64,000 nt of DNA from Azoarcus sp. DN11 (GCF_003628555.1 NZ_CP021731.1:372001-436000), one strand, 5' to 3'; shown: positions 17,432 through 27,263, counted from the first letter of the stretch. Notes: a model not told the origin generated them from the sequence alone. Numbers and translations: made by a program.

Positions 17432-17643
17432 CGATGCGCCCGCGATCGAGACGTCAGCTTGAAGCAAGCGAGGACGCTTAGGCTCCAGGTACGACCTTCG
17501 GCGGTGTTTTCCGATGTCGCGAGTTTGTGACACAGATCAATAGTTTGACTGGCAATAGTTTGTATCGTAAGCAATAATCACCCGACGCGATCGCGGCTTC
17601 CCTCAGGCCCGGTCGCCAATAAATCACGAGGAGGAGACACACC
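17432..17643 (+). promoter_or_regulatory. Leader/promoter region of the Liv-type ABC operon
   Basis: This gene-free stretch turns AT-rich at 17515-17580. TTGACT at 17545-17550 could be a -35 element with a weak -10 near 17568. Just upstream, TGTGA-N6-TCAAT (17526-17541) resembles a CRP/FNR-family site with one good half. The PaaR-type palindrome seen before paaG is absent, so the transporter may be controlled differently from the enzymes. The ribosome site AGGAGGAG precedes the ATG at 17644. Confidence 0.35.
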
Positions 17644-18792
17644 ATGAAACTGCGCACTTCCCTGATGGCTGCGATCGGTCTGGCCTTTACCGCGACTGCC
17701 GCGCACGCCGACATCAACGTCGGTGTGACGGTGTCGGCGACCGGGCCTGCCGCGTCGCTGGGCATCCCGGAAAAGAACACGATCGCGCTGCTGCCGACGA
17801 CGATTGCCGGCGAGAAGGTCAACTACATCGTCCTCGATGACGCCTCCGACACGACCTCGGCGGTGAAGAACGTCCGCAAGCTGATCTCCGAGGACAAGGT
17901 CGACGTCATCCTCGGCTCGACCATCACGCCGAATTCGCTGGCGATGATCGACGTGGTCGCCGAGGCCGCGACGCCGATGATCTCGATGGCCGCGTCCGCG
18001 CGCATCGTCGATCCGGTCGACGACAAGAGGCGCTGGGTGTTCAAGACGCCGCAGAACGATGCGCAGATGTCGACGGCGATCGTCGAGCACATGACCAACC
18101 ACGGCGTGAAGACGGTCGCCTTCATCGGCTTCTCCGACGCCTATGGCGAAGGCTGGCACGAACAGTTCGCCTCGGTGGCCGAAGCGCGCAAGCTGAAGAT
18201 GGTCGCCAACGAGCGCTTCGCGCGCACCGACACCTCGGTCACCGGCCAGGTGCTGAAGATCATGGCTGCGAAGCCCGACGCGGTGCTGATCGCCGGCTCC
18301 GGCACGCCCGCCGCGCTGCCGGAGAAGGCGCTCAAGGAGCGCGGTTTCACCGGCAAGGTCTACCAGACCCACGGCGTTGCCAACAACGACTTCCTGCGTG
18401 TGTGCGGCAAGGACTGTGAGGGCACCTTCCTGCCGGCCGGCCCGGTGCTGCTCGCGAGCCAGTTGCCCGACGGCAATCCGGTGAAGAAAAGCGCGCTCGA
18501 GTACATCAACAAGTACGAAGCTGCGCACGGCAAGGGGAGCGTGTCGACCTTCGGCGCGCACGGCTGGGACAGCGGCGTGCTGCTCGCCGCCGCGGTGCCG
18601 ACCGCGCTGAAGAAGGCCAAGCCCGGCACCAAGGAGTTCCGCGCCGCGCTGCGCGACGCACTCGAAGGCCTGAAGGAAGTGCCCGCCGCGCACGGCATCT
18701 TCAGCATGAGCGCGAACGACCACCTGGGCCTGGACCAGCGCTCACGCGTGATGGTGCAGATCCAGAACGGGGCCTGGAAACTCGCCAACTAA
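17644..18792 (+). CDS. ABC transporter periplasmic substrate-binding protein (LivK-type)
   Basis: A 382-aa protein with a signal peptide (basic MKLR, hydrophobic core, cleavage probably after AAHA near residue 22). The mature part is a type I periplasmic binding fold: INVGVTVSATGPAASLG at the start, DDASDTTSAVKN and LGSTITPNSLAM in the first lobe, FIGFSDAYGEGWHEQF in the second. The family binds branched-chain amino acids, but members beside aromatic catabolic genes often bind aromatic acids, so phenylacetate or a related acid is a reasonable guess. It heads a four-protein uptake operon. A stem-loop separates it from the permease gene, consistent with a higher level of the binding protein. 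Confidence 0.92.
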   Translation: MKLRTSLMAAIGLAFTATAAHADINVGVTVSATGPAASLGIPEKNTIALLPTTIAGEKVNYIVLDDASDTTSAVKNVRKLISEDKVDVILGSTITPNSLAMIDVVAEAATPMISMAASARIVDPVDDKRRWVFKTPQNDAQMSTAIVEHMTNHGVKTVAFIGFSDAYGEGWHEQFASVAEARKLKMVANERFARTDTSVTGQVLKIMAAKPDAVLIAGSGTPAALPEKALKERGFTGKVYQTHGVANNDFLRVCGKDCEGTFLPAGPVLLASQLPDGNPVKKSALEYINKYEAAHGKGSVSTFGAHGWDSGVLLAAAVPTALKKAKPGTKEFRAALRDALEGLKEVPAAHGIFSMSANDHLGLDQRSRVMVQIQNGAWKLAN

Positions 18793-18810
18793 GTCCTTTC
18801 TGAGCTGAAG

Positions 18811-18844
18811 CCGCGCATCACGGGCAAGGCCCCGTGCTGCGCGG
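18811..18844 (+). other. Intercistronic stem-loop between binding protein and permease genes
   Basis: CCGCGCA (18811-18817) pairs with TGCGCGG (18838-18844), and CACGGG (18819-18824) pairs with CCCGTG (18831-18836) across one internal mismatch and a 6-nt loop. There is no T-tract, so it is more likely an mRNA-stabilising or partial-termination element that favours the binding-protein message over the membrane genes. Confidence 0.65.
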
Positions 18845-18897
18845 TCTCCTTCGTCGCTGAAAGAGCCGGGGCATCCGCTTCCGGCCGGAGTTCGTCC

Positions 18898-19935
18898 ATG
18901 GATTTCCAGATAGCGCTGTTGCTCGCGCAGGACGGCATCACCAACGGTGCGATCTATGCGCTGCTTGCGCTCGCATTGGTGCTGGTGTTTGCCGTGACGC
19001 GGGTGATCTTCATTCCGCAGGGGGAGTTCGTCGCGTATGGCGCGCTCACCCTGGTCATGATCCAGGCCGGCACGGTGCCGGCGACGCTGTGGCTGCTCGT
19101 CGGGGCGGGGGTGCTCGCGGCGGCGCTCGATGCGCGCCATGCGCTCGCCAGCGGGCAGAAGGGGCGGATCGCCAACGTGCTGGCGTGGAACGCGGGCTAC
19201 CCGCTGGTGCTCGCGGGCCTGCTCTACGCCCTGCCGCTCGCGACCTTGCCGCTCGCCGTGCAGGTGCTGCTGGCGCTCCTGGTGGTGGTGCCGCTGGGGC
19301 CGCTGATGTACCGCCTGATCTACCAGCCGGTCGCCGCCGCGTCGGTGCTGATCCTGCTGATCATCTCGGTGGCGGTGCACGTCGGCATGGTGGGCCTGGG
19401 GCTGCTCTTCTTCGGCGCCGAAGGCTCGCGCACGCCGGCCTTCTCGGAAGCGCGCTTCGAGCTCGGCCCGATGATGGTCACCGGCCAGACGCTGTGGGTG
19501 GTCGTCGCCTCGATCGTGCTGATCGTCGCGCTGTACCAGTTCTTCGGCCGCACGCTCTACGGCAAGGCGCTGCGCGCGACCGCGATGAACCGCAACGGCG
19601 CGCGCCTGATGGGCATCTCGCCCGCGCTCGCCGGGCGCCTCACCTTCCTCCTCGCGGCGGCGATCGGCGCGCTTTCCGGGGTGCTGATCGCCCCGATCAC
19701 GACCATCTACTACGACACGGGCTTCCTTATCGGTCTCAAGGGCTTCGTCGCCGCCATCGTCGGCGGCCTAGCGAGCTACCCCATCGCCGCCGCGGGTGCG
19801 CTGCTGGTGGGCCTGCTCGAAGCCTTCAGCTCCTTCTGGGCCAGCGCCTACAAGGAAGTCATCGTGTTCACGCTGATCATCCCGGTGCTCTTGTGGCGCT
19901 CGCTCACCAGCCACCACGTGGAGGAAGAGGAATGA
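18898..19935 (+). CDS. ABC transporter permease (LivH-type)
   Basis: A 345-aa integral membrane protein with about eight hydrophobic segments. The opening ([20 protein letters not shown]) and the loop [20 protein letters not shown] are hallmarks of LivH-type inner-membrane subunits, the loop being the contact for the ATPase. It is somewhat longer than E. coli LivH (308 aa) owing to an insertion around residues 75-125. It forms the translocation path together with the permease half of the next protein. Its stop overlaps the following ATG (ATGA). The start is the first ATG and has only a weak ribosome site, so coupling to upstream translation is unlikely. Confidence 0.93.
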   Translation: MDFQIALLLAQDGITNGAIYALLALALVLVFAVTRVIFIPQGEFVAYGALTLVMIQAGTVPATLWLLVGAGVLAAALDARHALASGQKGRIANVLAWNAGYPLVLAGLLYALPLATLPLAVQVLLALLVVVPLGPLMYRLIYQPVAAASVLILLIISVAVHVGMVGLGLLFFGAEGSRTPAFSEARFELGPMMVTGQTLWVVVASIVLIVALYQFFGRTLYGKALRATAMNRNGARLMGISPALAGRLTFLLAAAIGALSGVLIAPITTIYYDTGFLIGLKGFVAAIVGGLASYPIAAAGALLVGLLEAFSSFWASAYKEVIVFTLIIPVLLWRSLTSHHVEEEE

Positions 19936-21722
19936 AGCCGCGCGTTGTCCTGGGCCTGTTCCTGGCCCTGCTGCTGGGGGCGCCGCTCGTGATGCCGCCC
20001 TTCTACGTCACGCTCCTGAACTACATCGGCCTGTACGCGCTGGTGGCGCTCGGCCTCGTGCTGCTGACCGGCGTCGGCGGCCTCACGAGCTTCGGCCAGG
20101 CCGCTTTCGTCGGCCTCGGGGCCTACACCACCGCGGTGCTCACCACCGCGACCGATCTGCCGTCCTGGCTCGCGTGGGCGGGCGGCTCGCCGTGGCTCGC
20201 GCTCGTCGTCGGCCTCGTGTTCACCGCCACCGTCGCGCTCGTGCTCGGCTCGATGACGCTGCGGCTCTCCGGCCACTACCTGCCGCTGGGCACCATCGCG
20301 TGGGGCATCAGCCTGTACTTCCTCTTCGGCACGCTCGAGACGCTGGGCGGCCACACGGGCCTCACCGGCATCCCGCCGATCGCGGTGTTCGGCTACGAAC
20401 TCACCGACGGCAGCCAGATCTTCTACCTGATCTGGGTGTTCCTGCTGTCGGCGGTGTTTACCACCCAGAACCTCCTCGACTCGCGCGAAGGCCGCGCGAT
20501 CCGCGCGCTCAAGGGCGGCATGGTGATGGCCGAGGCGATGGGCGTGGATACCGCGCGCTCAAGGATGGTGATCTTCGTCATCGCGGCGCTCCATGCCTGC
20601 GCCTCCGGCTGGCTGTACGCGCACATGCAGCGCTTCGTGAACCCCACGCCCTTCGGGCTGCACATCGGCATCGAGTACCTCTTCATGGCGGTGGTGGGCG
20701 GCGCGGGGCAGGTGTGGGGGGCGCTCCTCGGCGCGGGCGTCATCACCATCGCCAAGCAGTGGCTGCAGGACCTCCTGCCGCGGCTCTTGGGCGAGAGCGG
20801 CAATTTCGAAGTGATCTTCTTCGGCCTGATGATGGTCGTGATCCTGCAGCGCGCGCGCGAAGGCCTGTGGCCGATCGTGGCGCGCCTCGTGCCGGTGCGG
20901 GCGACGCGTCGCACGCTCGACGCCGCGGCCGAACCGCTGCCGCGAAAGCCCTTGCCGGCGCGCGGGGAAGTGATCCTCGAAGCGAAGGAGGTCACAAGGA
21001 AGTTCGGCGGGCTCGTCGCCAACAACGCGATGAGCCTCTCCGTGAAGGCGGGCGAGATCCTCGCGCTGATCGGCCCCAACGGCGCGGGGAAAAGCACCAT
21101 GTTCAACCAGATCTCGGGCGTCGACACGCCGACCTCGGGTGAGGTGCTGTTTCTCGGCCAGTCGGTCGCCGGCCACGGCTCAAGAGAAATCGCGCGCATG
21201 GGCATGAGCCGCACCTTCCAGCACGTGAAGCTGCTCCCGACGATGAGCGTGCTCGAGAACGTCGCCATCGGTGCGCACCTGCGGGGCGGCAAGGGCGTGT
21301 TCCCGGCCGCGTGGCGCCTCGACCGCGGCGAGGAAGCGCGGCTCCTCAACGAAGCGGCGCGCCAGATCGAGCGCGTGGGGCTCGCCGAGCACATGTTCGA
21401 CGCCGCCGGTAGCCTCGCGCTGGGCCAGCAGCGCATCCTCGAGATCGCGCGCGCACTCGCCGCCGACCCGTGCCTCTTGCTGCTCGACGAGCCCGCCGCC
21501 GGCCTGCGCTTCAAGGAGAAGCAGGCACTCGCCGAGCTCCTGAAGAAGCTCAGGGGCGAAGGCATGGGGATTCTTCTCGTCGAACACGACATGGACTTCG
21601 TGATGGGCCTCGTCGATCGCGTCGTCGTGATGGAGTTCGGCCAGAAGATCGCCGAAGGCCTGCCCGAGGAAGTGCAGCAGAACCCGGCGGTGCTCGAAGC
21701 CTATCTCGGAGGTGTGGAATGA
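19932..21722 (+). CDS. Fused ABC permease-ATPase (LivM-LivG type)
   Basis: A 596-aa fusion of two usually separate subunits. Residues 1 to about 320 are a LivM-type permease ([48 protein letters not shown]). A short charged/Pro linker leads into a LivG-type ATPase from about residue 350, with Walker [10 protein letters not shown] near 381, a signature-like LALGQQR near 497, and Walker [12 protein letters not shown], then the H loop [10 protein letters not shown]. The ABC signature has ALGQQ rather than LSGGQ, which is common in LivG. The fusion fixes the ATPase to one permease half. It overlaps livH-type and livF-type genes by 4 nt on both sides. Confidence 0.94.
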   Translation: MKPRVVLGLFLALLLGAPLVMPPFYVTLLNYIGLYALVALGLVLLTGVGGLTSFGQAAFVGLGAYTTAVLTTATDLPSWLAWAGGSPWLALVVGLVFTATVALVLGSMTLRLSGHYLPLGTIAWGISLYFLFGTLETLGGHTGLTGIPPIAVFGYELTDGSQIFYLIWVFLLSAVFTTQNLLDSREGRAIRALKGGMVMAEAMGVDTARSRMVIFVIAALHACASGWLYAHMQRFVNPTPFGLHIGIEYLFMAVVGGAGQVWGALLGAGVITIAKQWLQDLLPRLLGESGNFEVIFFGLMMVVILQRAREGLWPIVARLVPVRATRRTLDAAAEPLPRKPLPARGEVILEAKEVTRKFGGLVANNAMSLSVKAGEILALIGPNGAGKSTMFNQISGVDTPTSGEVLFLGQSVAGHGSREIARMGMSRTFQHVKLLPTMSVLENVAIGAHLRGGKGVFPAAWRLDRGEEARLLNEAARQIERVGLAEHMFDAAGSLALGQQRILEIARALAADPCLLLLDEPAAGLRFKEKQALAELLKKLRGEGMGILLVEHDMDFVMGLVDRVVVMEFGQKIAEGLPEEVQQNPAVLEAYLGGVE

Positions 21723-22540
21723 ACGGCATGAGCGTGGAGATCAATGCGATGAGGGACGTGATCGAGCAGACGCTCGACACCGCCCCCGGCACCCCGCGCG
21801 CGGTGCTCGAAGTGCGCGACCTGTGCGTCGCCTACGGCAAGGTTGAGGCCTTGTCGAACGCCAACCTGCGCGTCGGCGAAGGCCAGATCGTCACCGTGAT
21901 CGGCCCCAACGGCGCGGGCAAGACGACGATGCTCTCCGCCATCATGGGCCTGCTGGAGTCGCGCGGCCAGGTCACCTTCGACGGCGAAGCCGAGTACGTG
22001 CCGCGGGTCGAGCGCATGGTCGCGCGCGGCATGAACCTCGTGCCGGAAAAGCGCGAACTCTTCGCCGAGATGAGCGTCGAGGACAACCTGCTGCTGGGCG
22101 CCTTCCAGCGCTACCGCATGGGCAAGCGCGACCACGGCGAGACGATGGAGGAGGTGTATGGCCTCTTCCCGCGCCTCAAGGAGCGCAAGGCGCAGATGGC
22201 CGGCACGCTCTCGGGCGGCGAGCGCCAGATGCTCGCGGTGGGGCGGGCGCTGATGGCCAAACCGAAGTTGCTGATGCTCGACGAGCCGAGCCTGGGGCTC
22301 GCGCCGCTGATCGTGCGGGAAATCTTCCGCATCATCAGCGAGCTGCGCCGGCGCGGCGTGTCGATCCTGCTGGTCGAGCAGAACGCGCGCGCCGCGCTGC
22401 AGGTCGCCGACTACGCCTATGTGCTGGAGACCGGCGAGATCTCGATGGAAGGGCCGGCCAAGCAACTCGCCGACGATCCGCGGGTGATCGAGTCCTATCT
22501 GGGGCTGGGCGGCAAGCACCAGGACAAGCTGGCGGGCTGA
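21719..22540 (+). CDS. ABC transporter ATP-binding protein (LivF-type)
   Basis: A 273-aa ATPase: Walker A GPNGAGKTT near residue 62, signature LSGGERQML near 162, Walker B LLMLDEPSLGLAP and the H-loop region ILLVEQNARAAL. Together with the ATPase half of the fusion protein it drives import of the ligand held by the binding protein. An N-terminal extension of about 25 residues precedes the usual start, but the ATG at 21719 overlaps the previous stop and is preceded by GGAGG, so it is retained. The gene ends next to a short direct repeat (GGCTGA three times, 22536-22553) at the convergent junction with the next gene. Confidence 0.94.
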   Translation: MNGMSVEINAMRDVIEQTLDTAPGTPRAVLEVRDLCVAYGKVEALSNANLRVGEGQIVTVIGPNGAGKTTMLSAIMGLLESRGQVTFDGEAEYVPRVERMVARGMNLVPEKRELFAEMSVEDNLLLGAFQRYRMGKRDHGETMEEVYGLFPRLKERKAQMAGTLSGGERQMLAVGRALMAKPKLLMLDEPSLGLAPLIVREIFRIISELRRRGVSILLVEQNARAALQVADYAYVLETGEISMEGPAKQLADDPRVIESYLGLGGKHQDKLAG

Positions 22541-22555
22541 GGCTGAGGCTGAGGC

Positions 22556-25162
22556 TCAGGCCGGCCGGGCGTCGGGCGGGGGCTCCTCGCCCGGCGGTAG
22601 CGCGATCAGGTTACCCGATACGATGCGCGGGAAGGCGTCGTGCGGGCAGCTGCGGAAGTTCGCCGCGTCGAAGAGCGGCGGCTCGTGGCGGAACACGCGG
22701 TAGCCCTGCTCGCGCAGGAAGGTGAGCAGCGGGGCGAGCTGATCCGGGCGGTCGCATTCGACGTGGATCACCGGGCGGCAGCGGGCGATCAGCGCCGTGG
22801 CGCCGCGCAGTACGTCGAGCTCGCGTCCTTCCACGTCGATCTTGAGGAGGCGGCAGGCGGCGATGTCCAGGTCGTCGAGGCGCACGAGCTCGACCTCATC
22901 GCCTTCCCCGTCGTCGGCGAGGCTCACCCCGCCGAAGTTCGCCGCACTGGCCGGATCCAGGCGCGGAATGCGCGCGTGCACCACGGTGGCGCCGACGGCG
23001 CGGCGCTGCAATTCCACCTGTGCGAGTCCGCTGTCGGCGAGCGTCTGCGCGAGGCATGCGTGGATCGCGGCCTGCGGCTCGAAGGCGATGACGCGTCCGT
23101 CCTGCCCCACGGCGCGCGCCATCGCCAGCGTCAGCGCGCCGAGGTTCGCGCCGACGTCGATCGCGGTGTCGCCCGGCCGCAGCCACGCGGCGAGTACGGC
23201 CGCCTCGCGTGGCGAATATTCGCCGTACAGCAGCAGCGACAGCGTGATATAGCGGTCGAAAAGCGGCAACGTGACGATGCCGTCGCGGCAGCGTGCCTGT
23301 ACCAGCGGGAACTCGTTGCGCAGGATCGTCCCCGCGGCGTCGACGTCGATGTTCCCGGACAGCGGGGCAGCGGCATCGCCGCCGAGGCGCGCGACGAGTC
23401 CGGCGAGCGGCGCATCCCAGCCGCCGCCCACCGGCTGACGGACCAGCGTGGCCGCGGGATACCAGTCGCAGCGCTCGCCGCCGAGGCCCCAGCGCCAGTC
23501 GTGCAGCCACGGCACGAGGATCCACGTCGGCACGCCCAGCGCGCCGGCGAGGTGCGCCGGGCCGGAGTCGAGCGACACGACCGCGTCGACGGCCGTCATT
23601 GCGGCGGCGAGGTCCTCGAAGTCGGCGATGTCGTCGGAGAGATCGACGAGGGCCCGACCGGCGATTTCGGGCTGCGCGACGCCGAACTGCAGCGAGACCG
23701 CGGTCCAGCCCGGCAGCGTCAGCAGCGGCAGCAGGGCGTCCTCGGGCAGGCGGCGCCGGCGGTTCGCCGAGCCGGCCTCGCCGCCGCGCCACACGATACC
23801 GAGCTTGCGGCCGGGGTGGGCGGCGAGGCGCGACGCGAAATGCGCGGCGCGTGCCGCGTCGTGCCCGAGGTAGAGGCCGGGGTAGGAGCCGGGGGAGGCG
23901 GCGTCCGCCGGCGCCGCGAGACCGAGGATGCCGGGCAGGCTCATCAGGCCGCAGGCCGTGTCGAACGTGCGGCCTTCCGCAATCGCGGTCACGATCTCCA
24001 CCGCTTCCGCGCCCGGCGCACGTCGGGCGATGCGCGCGAGCGGCGGCGGCACGACGAGCGTCACCGCAGCGCCGGCGTGGCGGACCGCTTCGGGGAGGAA
24101 GCGCAGCATCTGCAGCGTGTCGCCCAGCCCCTGTTCCGCGTAGAGCAGCAGCCGGCCGGTGCTTTCGCCTGTCCACGGTGGGGCTGCGGCGTACTTCGTG
24201 CCACCGTGGTAGGGCAGGTCCCAGCGCGCCTCGAACAGCGGCCAGCCTTCGGCGTAGGCGCCGCGCATCAGCAGTGCGCCGGCGAGGCCGAAGCGTGCCT
24301 CGGCATTGTCCGGCTGACGGGCGAGCCAGGCGCGGTAGTGGCTTTCGGCTTCGCCGATGCGCTGCTGTTCCTTCAGCAGGTGTGCGAGGTTCAGGCGGGC
24401 GTTCTCGTTGTCCGGCGCGAGGTTCGCGGCGATCGTGTCGTACAGTTCGGCGCGCGCGAGGTCCTGGACCTCGTTGCAGGCTTCGCCGAGCAGTAACCAG
24501 CCGCCCCAGAAGCCCGGGCTGGCGGCGATCGCTTTTTCCGCCTCGGCGGCGCCGTCGGCAAAGCGCTGCGCCTGGATGTGATCGCGCGCCGTCATCGTGT
24601 GGAAGCGGGCGATCGCATTGCGCGCGAGCTCGTTGTCGCAGGTCCGCAGCTTCGCGAGCGCGCTCTCCACAACGTCGCCGTTTCCGAGCCGGCGCGCGAG
24701 CTCCAGGCTCTGCGCCAGCGCTTCGACGTAGCGCGCATCGAGCGCGACGGCGCGCTGCGAGGCCGCGAGCGCCTCCGCCGCGAGGCCGTCCGCAGCGAGC
24801 ACCAGCGACAGGTTGTGGTGGGCCATCGCGAGGCCCGGCGCGAGGCGCACCGCGCTGTTGAAGTGCCGGCGCGCGCGTGCGAGGTCGCCGAGCTGGCGCC
24901 AGGCTTCGCCGGCGGTGTTGTGAAAGTTGGCGACATCCGGGGCCGCGGCGATCGCCGCTTCCGCGAAGCGCGCGGCATCCGTGTGGTGGCCGCGCGTGTG
25001 GCAGATCAGCGCGCGCAGATGCAGGGCGTCCGGGTGCCCGGGCACCTTGCGCAGGAGGTCGGCGTAGATCGCGTCGGCCTCGTCGAGGCGCCCCTGGTTC
25101 TGCAGCGCGATCGCTTCGTGGAGTCGCGCCAGCTGGCTCGCGGAAATGGCTTTCTTCTTCAT
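22556..25162 (-). CDS. TPR - glycosyltransferase-9-like - FkbM methyltransferase fusion protein
   Basis: An 868-aa three-part protein. Residues about 1-300 are tetratricopeptide repeats (for example ALQNQGRLDEADAIYADLLR, HYRAWLARQPDNAEARFGLA). About 320-575 looks like the TPR-associated GT9-like (heptosyltransferase-related) domain, with LLYAEQGLGDTLQMLRFLP, LGIVWRGG and the nucleotide-sugar region VSLDSGPAHLAGALG. About 640-850 is an FkbM-type S-adenosylmethionine methyltransferase (DVGANLGALTLAMARAVG, LKIDVEGRELDVLRG). No membrane segment or signal is present. It probably modifies a surface glycan or glycoprotein in the cytoplasm with the TPR as protein-docking surface. It stands alone, convergent with the transporter operon. 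Confidence 0.85.
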   Translation of the reverse strand: MKKKAISASQLARLHEAIALQNQGRLDEADAIYADLLRKVPGHPDALHLRALICHTRGHHTDAARFAEAAIAAAPDVANFHNTAGEAWRQLGDLARARRHFNSAVRLAPGLAMAHHNLSLVLAADGLAAEALAASQRAVALDARYVEALAQSLELARRLGNGDVVESALAKLRTCDNELARNAIARFHTMTARDHIQAQRFADGAAEAEKAIAASPGFWGGWLLLGEACNEVQDLARAELYDTIAANLAPDNENARLNLAHLLKEQQRIGEAESHYRAWLARQPDNAEARFGLAGALLMRGAYAEGWPLFEARWDLPYHGGTKYAAAPPWTGESTGRLLLYAEQGLGDTLQMLRFLPEAVRHAGAAVTLVVPPPLARIARRAPGAEAVEIVTAIAEGRTFDTACGLMSLPGILGLAAPADAASPGSYPGLYLGHDAARAAHFASRLAAHPGRKLGIVWRGGEAGSANRRRRLPEDALLPLLTLPGWTAVSLQFGVAQPEIAGRALVDLSDDIADFEDLAAAMTAVDAVVSLDSGPAHLAGALGVPTWILVPWLHDWRWGLGGERCDWYPAATLVRQPVGGGWDAPLAGLVARLGGDAAAPLSGNIDVDAAGTILRNEFPLVQARCRDGIVTLPLFDRYITLSLLLYGEYSPREAAVLAAWLRPGDTAIDVGANLGALTLAMARAVGQDGRVIAFEPQAAIHACLAQTLADSGLAQVELQRRAVGATVVHARIPRLDPASAANFGGVSLADDGEGDEVELVRLDDLDIAACRLLKIDVEGRELDVLRGATALIARCRPVIHVECDRPDQLAPLLTFLREQGYRVFRHEPPLFDAANFRSCPHDAFPRIVSGNLIALPPGEEPPPDARPA

Positions 25163-25278
25163 CGGCTCGTGCGGAAGTGGATTTCCCGCGAGCGCGATCC
25201 GGCCCCGGCGGGTGTGCAGCGGACTATTCTAGCCGCATGCGCCCCCGCCCGCCGCCGACGTGCAGCGTGCGTTCGGCC

Positions 25279-26193
25279 TCAGCGTGGCGCCGCGACGGCG
25301 GCCGGGACCAGGCGCGCGAGGGGGCGTGCCGCGACAAAGGCGCCGAGCGACACGCACACCAGCCCCGCGAGCAGCCAGCCGGTCAGCGCCTCGTCGAGCA
25401 GCGGCACCGCGGCGACGCCGGCGAGCACCGGCACCAGCGCGATCAGCGCGCCGACGCGCTCGGCGCCGAGCTTCTCGACGGCCTTCAGGAACAACAGCAT
25501 CGCGATGATGGTGGCGCCGAGACCCTGGTACAACCCCTGCAGCACCAGCGTGGACATCGGCACCGCGTCGAGCTGCTTGGGCAGCCACAAGAGATACACC
25601 GGCAGGTAGACCAGCGCCGAGCTGAAGGCGACGAAGCGCGTCAGCAACCAGGGATGGAAGCCCCAGCGTTTCGCAAGCACGCTGTAGAAAGCCCACATCA
25701 GGGCCGACGAGAGGATCAGCGCGTCGCCCGCGAGCATGGCTGGCGACCACGTGCTGCCGCCCAGGTAGGACTGCGCGGCGAAGCCGACCCCCAGCGCGAT
25801 GAAGGCGAGGCCGAACGCCCGTTCGCGCGGCATGCGCTGGCGCGTCAGCAGCCACGCCACCCCCGCGACGAGGAAGGGCTGCATGCCGGGCAGCAGGATG
25901 CCGCCGTGCGCCGCCGGCACGAGCTTGAAGCCCGCATACACGAGCACGCCGTACAGCAGGCCGCCGATCATGCCCAGCGCCCACAGGCGCACATCGCGCC
26001 ACGCCCCGCGCGGCAGGCTGCCGGCGAAAGGCAGCAGCAGGAAGGCAGCGACGCCCAGGCGCAGGGCGAGGATGTCGTGGCCCGTCAGCGCGCTCTTGCC
26101 ACCCAGGCGCGAGATGAGGATGAAGCCCGTCCAGATCGCCACCGTGCCCGCTGCGGAGAGATAGCCGATGGTCTGGTCCCGTCCAGTGCTCAT
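25279..26193 (-). CDS. DMT-superfamily transporter (EamA family)
   Basis: A 304-aa membrane protein with about ten hydrophobic helices in two homologous halves, the EamA (RhaT/YdcZ-like) pattern. Recognisable segments are AGTVAIWTGFILISRLGG near the N terminus and SALMWAFYSVLAKRWG at the start of the second half. Such proteins commonly export amino acids or metabolites; the substrate cannot be read from the sequence. The chosen ATG (26193) has a GGGAGCAGC ribosome site; an in-frame extension of 27 residues upstream would cross the promoter of the divergent gene. The divergent LysR gene 101 bp away is its likely regulator. Confidence 0.9.
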   Translation of the reverse strand: MSTGRDQTIGYLSAAGTVAIWTGFILISRLGGKSALTGHDILALRLGVAAFLLLPFAGSLPRGAWRDVRLWALGMIGGLLYGVLVYAGFKLVPAAHGGILLPGMQPFLVAGVAWLLTRQRMPRERAFGLAFIALGVGFAAQSYLGGSTWSPAMLAGDALILSSALMWAFYSVLAKRWGFHPWLLTRFVAFSSALVYLPVYLLWLPKQLDAVPMSTLVLQGLYQGLGATIIAMLLFLKAVEKLGAERVGALIALVPVLAGVAAVPLLDEALTGWLLAGLVCVSLGAFVAARPLARLVPAAVAAPR

Positions 26194-26294
26194 GTGCTGC
26201 TCCCGAGTGCTGTTGGTACGGCTGCAACGATATCGCTGGACATCGTTCGCGTAAAATGAATAATTCTGATTCAAAGCATTCTTGTGAGAGAACG

Positions 26295-27158
26295 ATGGAT
26301 CTCGACGACCTGACCATCTTCCGCACCGTCGTCCGCGAGGGCGGCATCACGCGCGCGGCCGAGAAGCTGCATCGCGTGCAGTCCAACGTCACGACGCGCA
26401 TCCGCCAGCTCGAGGACAAGCTGGGCGTCGAGCTCTTCATCCGCGAAGGCCGGCGCCTCATCGTGTCGCCACCGGGGCGCGTGCTGCTCGACTACGCCGA
26501 CCGCCTGCTCGCGCTCGCCGACGAGGCGCGCACCGCGGTCAGTGACGGCGCACCGCGCGGCCGCCTGCGCTTCGGCTCGATGGAGAGCACCGCGGCGGCG
26601 CGTCTGCCGGCGCTGCTTGCGCGCTTCCACGCCCAGTACCCGGAAGTGCAGCTGGAACTGCGCACCGGCCCGACCGGGACGCTGATCGCCGAGGTCATCG
26701 ACGGCCATCTCGAATGCGCGCTCGTCAGTGGCCCGGTGGAGGACGTGCGCCTCGCGAGCGTGCCCGCCTTCGACGAGGAGCTCGTGCTCGTTGCGCCGGT
26801 GGGACATCCGCCGATCACCTCGCCGCGCGACCTGCGCGCGCGCACGCTGCTCACCTTCGAGCCGGGTTGTGCCTACCGCCAGCGCCTGCAGGCGTGGCTC
26901 GCGTCGGGCGACGTCGTGCCCGAGCGCGTCGTCGAGCTCGCGTCCTACCACGCGATGATCGGCTGCGCCGCGTCCGGGATGGGCGTCGCGCTGGTGCCGC
27001 GCAGCCTGCTCGCGAAGCTGCCGGTGGACGACAGCGTCTCGATCCACGCGCTGCCGCCCCGCTTCGCGCAGGCGCGCACGGTGCTGATACACCGCAGCGG
27101 CGCGCCGGGGCCGACGGTGCGCGCGCTGGCGGAATTGATCACGCGCGGCCGGGGCTGA
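26295..27158 (+). CDS. LysR-family transcriptional regulator
   Basis: A 287-aa LTTR. The winged helix-turn-helix (residues 1-60: MDLDDLTIFRTVVREGGITR, then RVQSNVTTRIRQLE) is followed by a periplasmic-binding-like effector domain. The start at 26295 gives the standard LTTR N terminus; a Met 13 codons upstream is possible but atypical. The gene is divergent from the DMT transporter, the classic LTTR arrangement, so it probably controls that exporter and itself. A candidate -10 (TAAAAT, 26252-26257) lies in the shared region, and the sequence GAATAATTC at 26258-26266 with flanking ATTC/GAAT half-sites could be part of its operator. The effector is unknown. Confidence 0.9.
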   Translation: MDLDDLTIFRTVVREGGITRAAEKLHRVQSNVTTRIRQLEDKLGVELFIREGRRLIVSPPGRVLLDYADRLLALADEARTAVSDGAPRGRLRFGSMESTAAARLPALLARFHAQYPEVQLELRTGPTGTLIAEVIDGHLECALVSGPVEDVRLASVPAFDEELVLVAPVGHPPITSPRDLRARTLLTFEPGCAYRQRLQAWLASGDVVPERVVELASYHAMIGCAASGMGVALVPRSLLAKLPVDDSVSIHALPPRFAQARTVLIHRSGAPGPTVRALAELITRGRG

Positions 27159-27263
27159 GATACTCACCCGCTTTGCGGCGCCCCGCGTTCGTCCGACGGT
27201 CGCGGGACGACCCGACTGCGCCGGAACACCGCATCGAACACCAACAAGGAAAAACGAAGAACA

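Noticed and set aside
17526..17541. CRP-like site TGTGA-N6-TCAAT before the ABC operon
   Set aside because: Only one half matches well; kept as a note in the leader entry and not called as a site on its own.
22536..22553. Direct repeat GGCTGA x3 at the livF-type/TPR gene junction
   Set aside because: Only 18 bp and part of a stop-codon region; too short to call an element.
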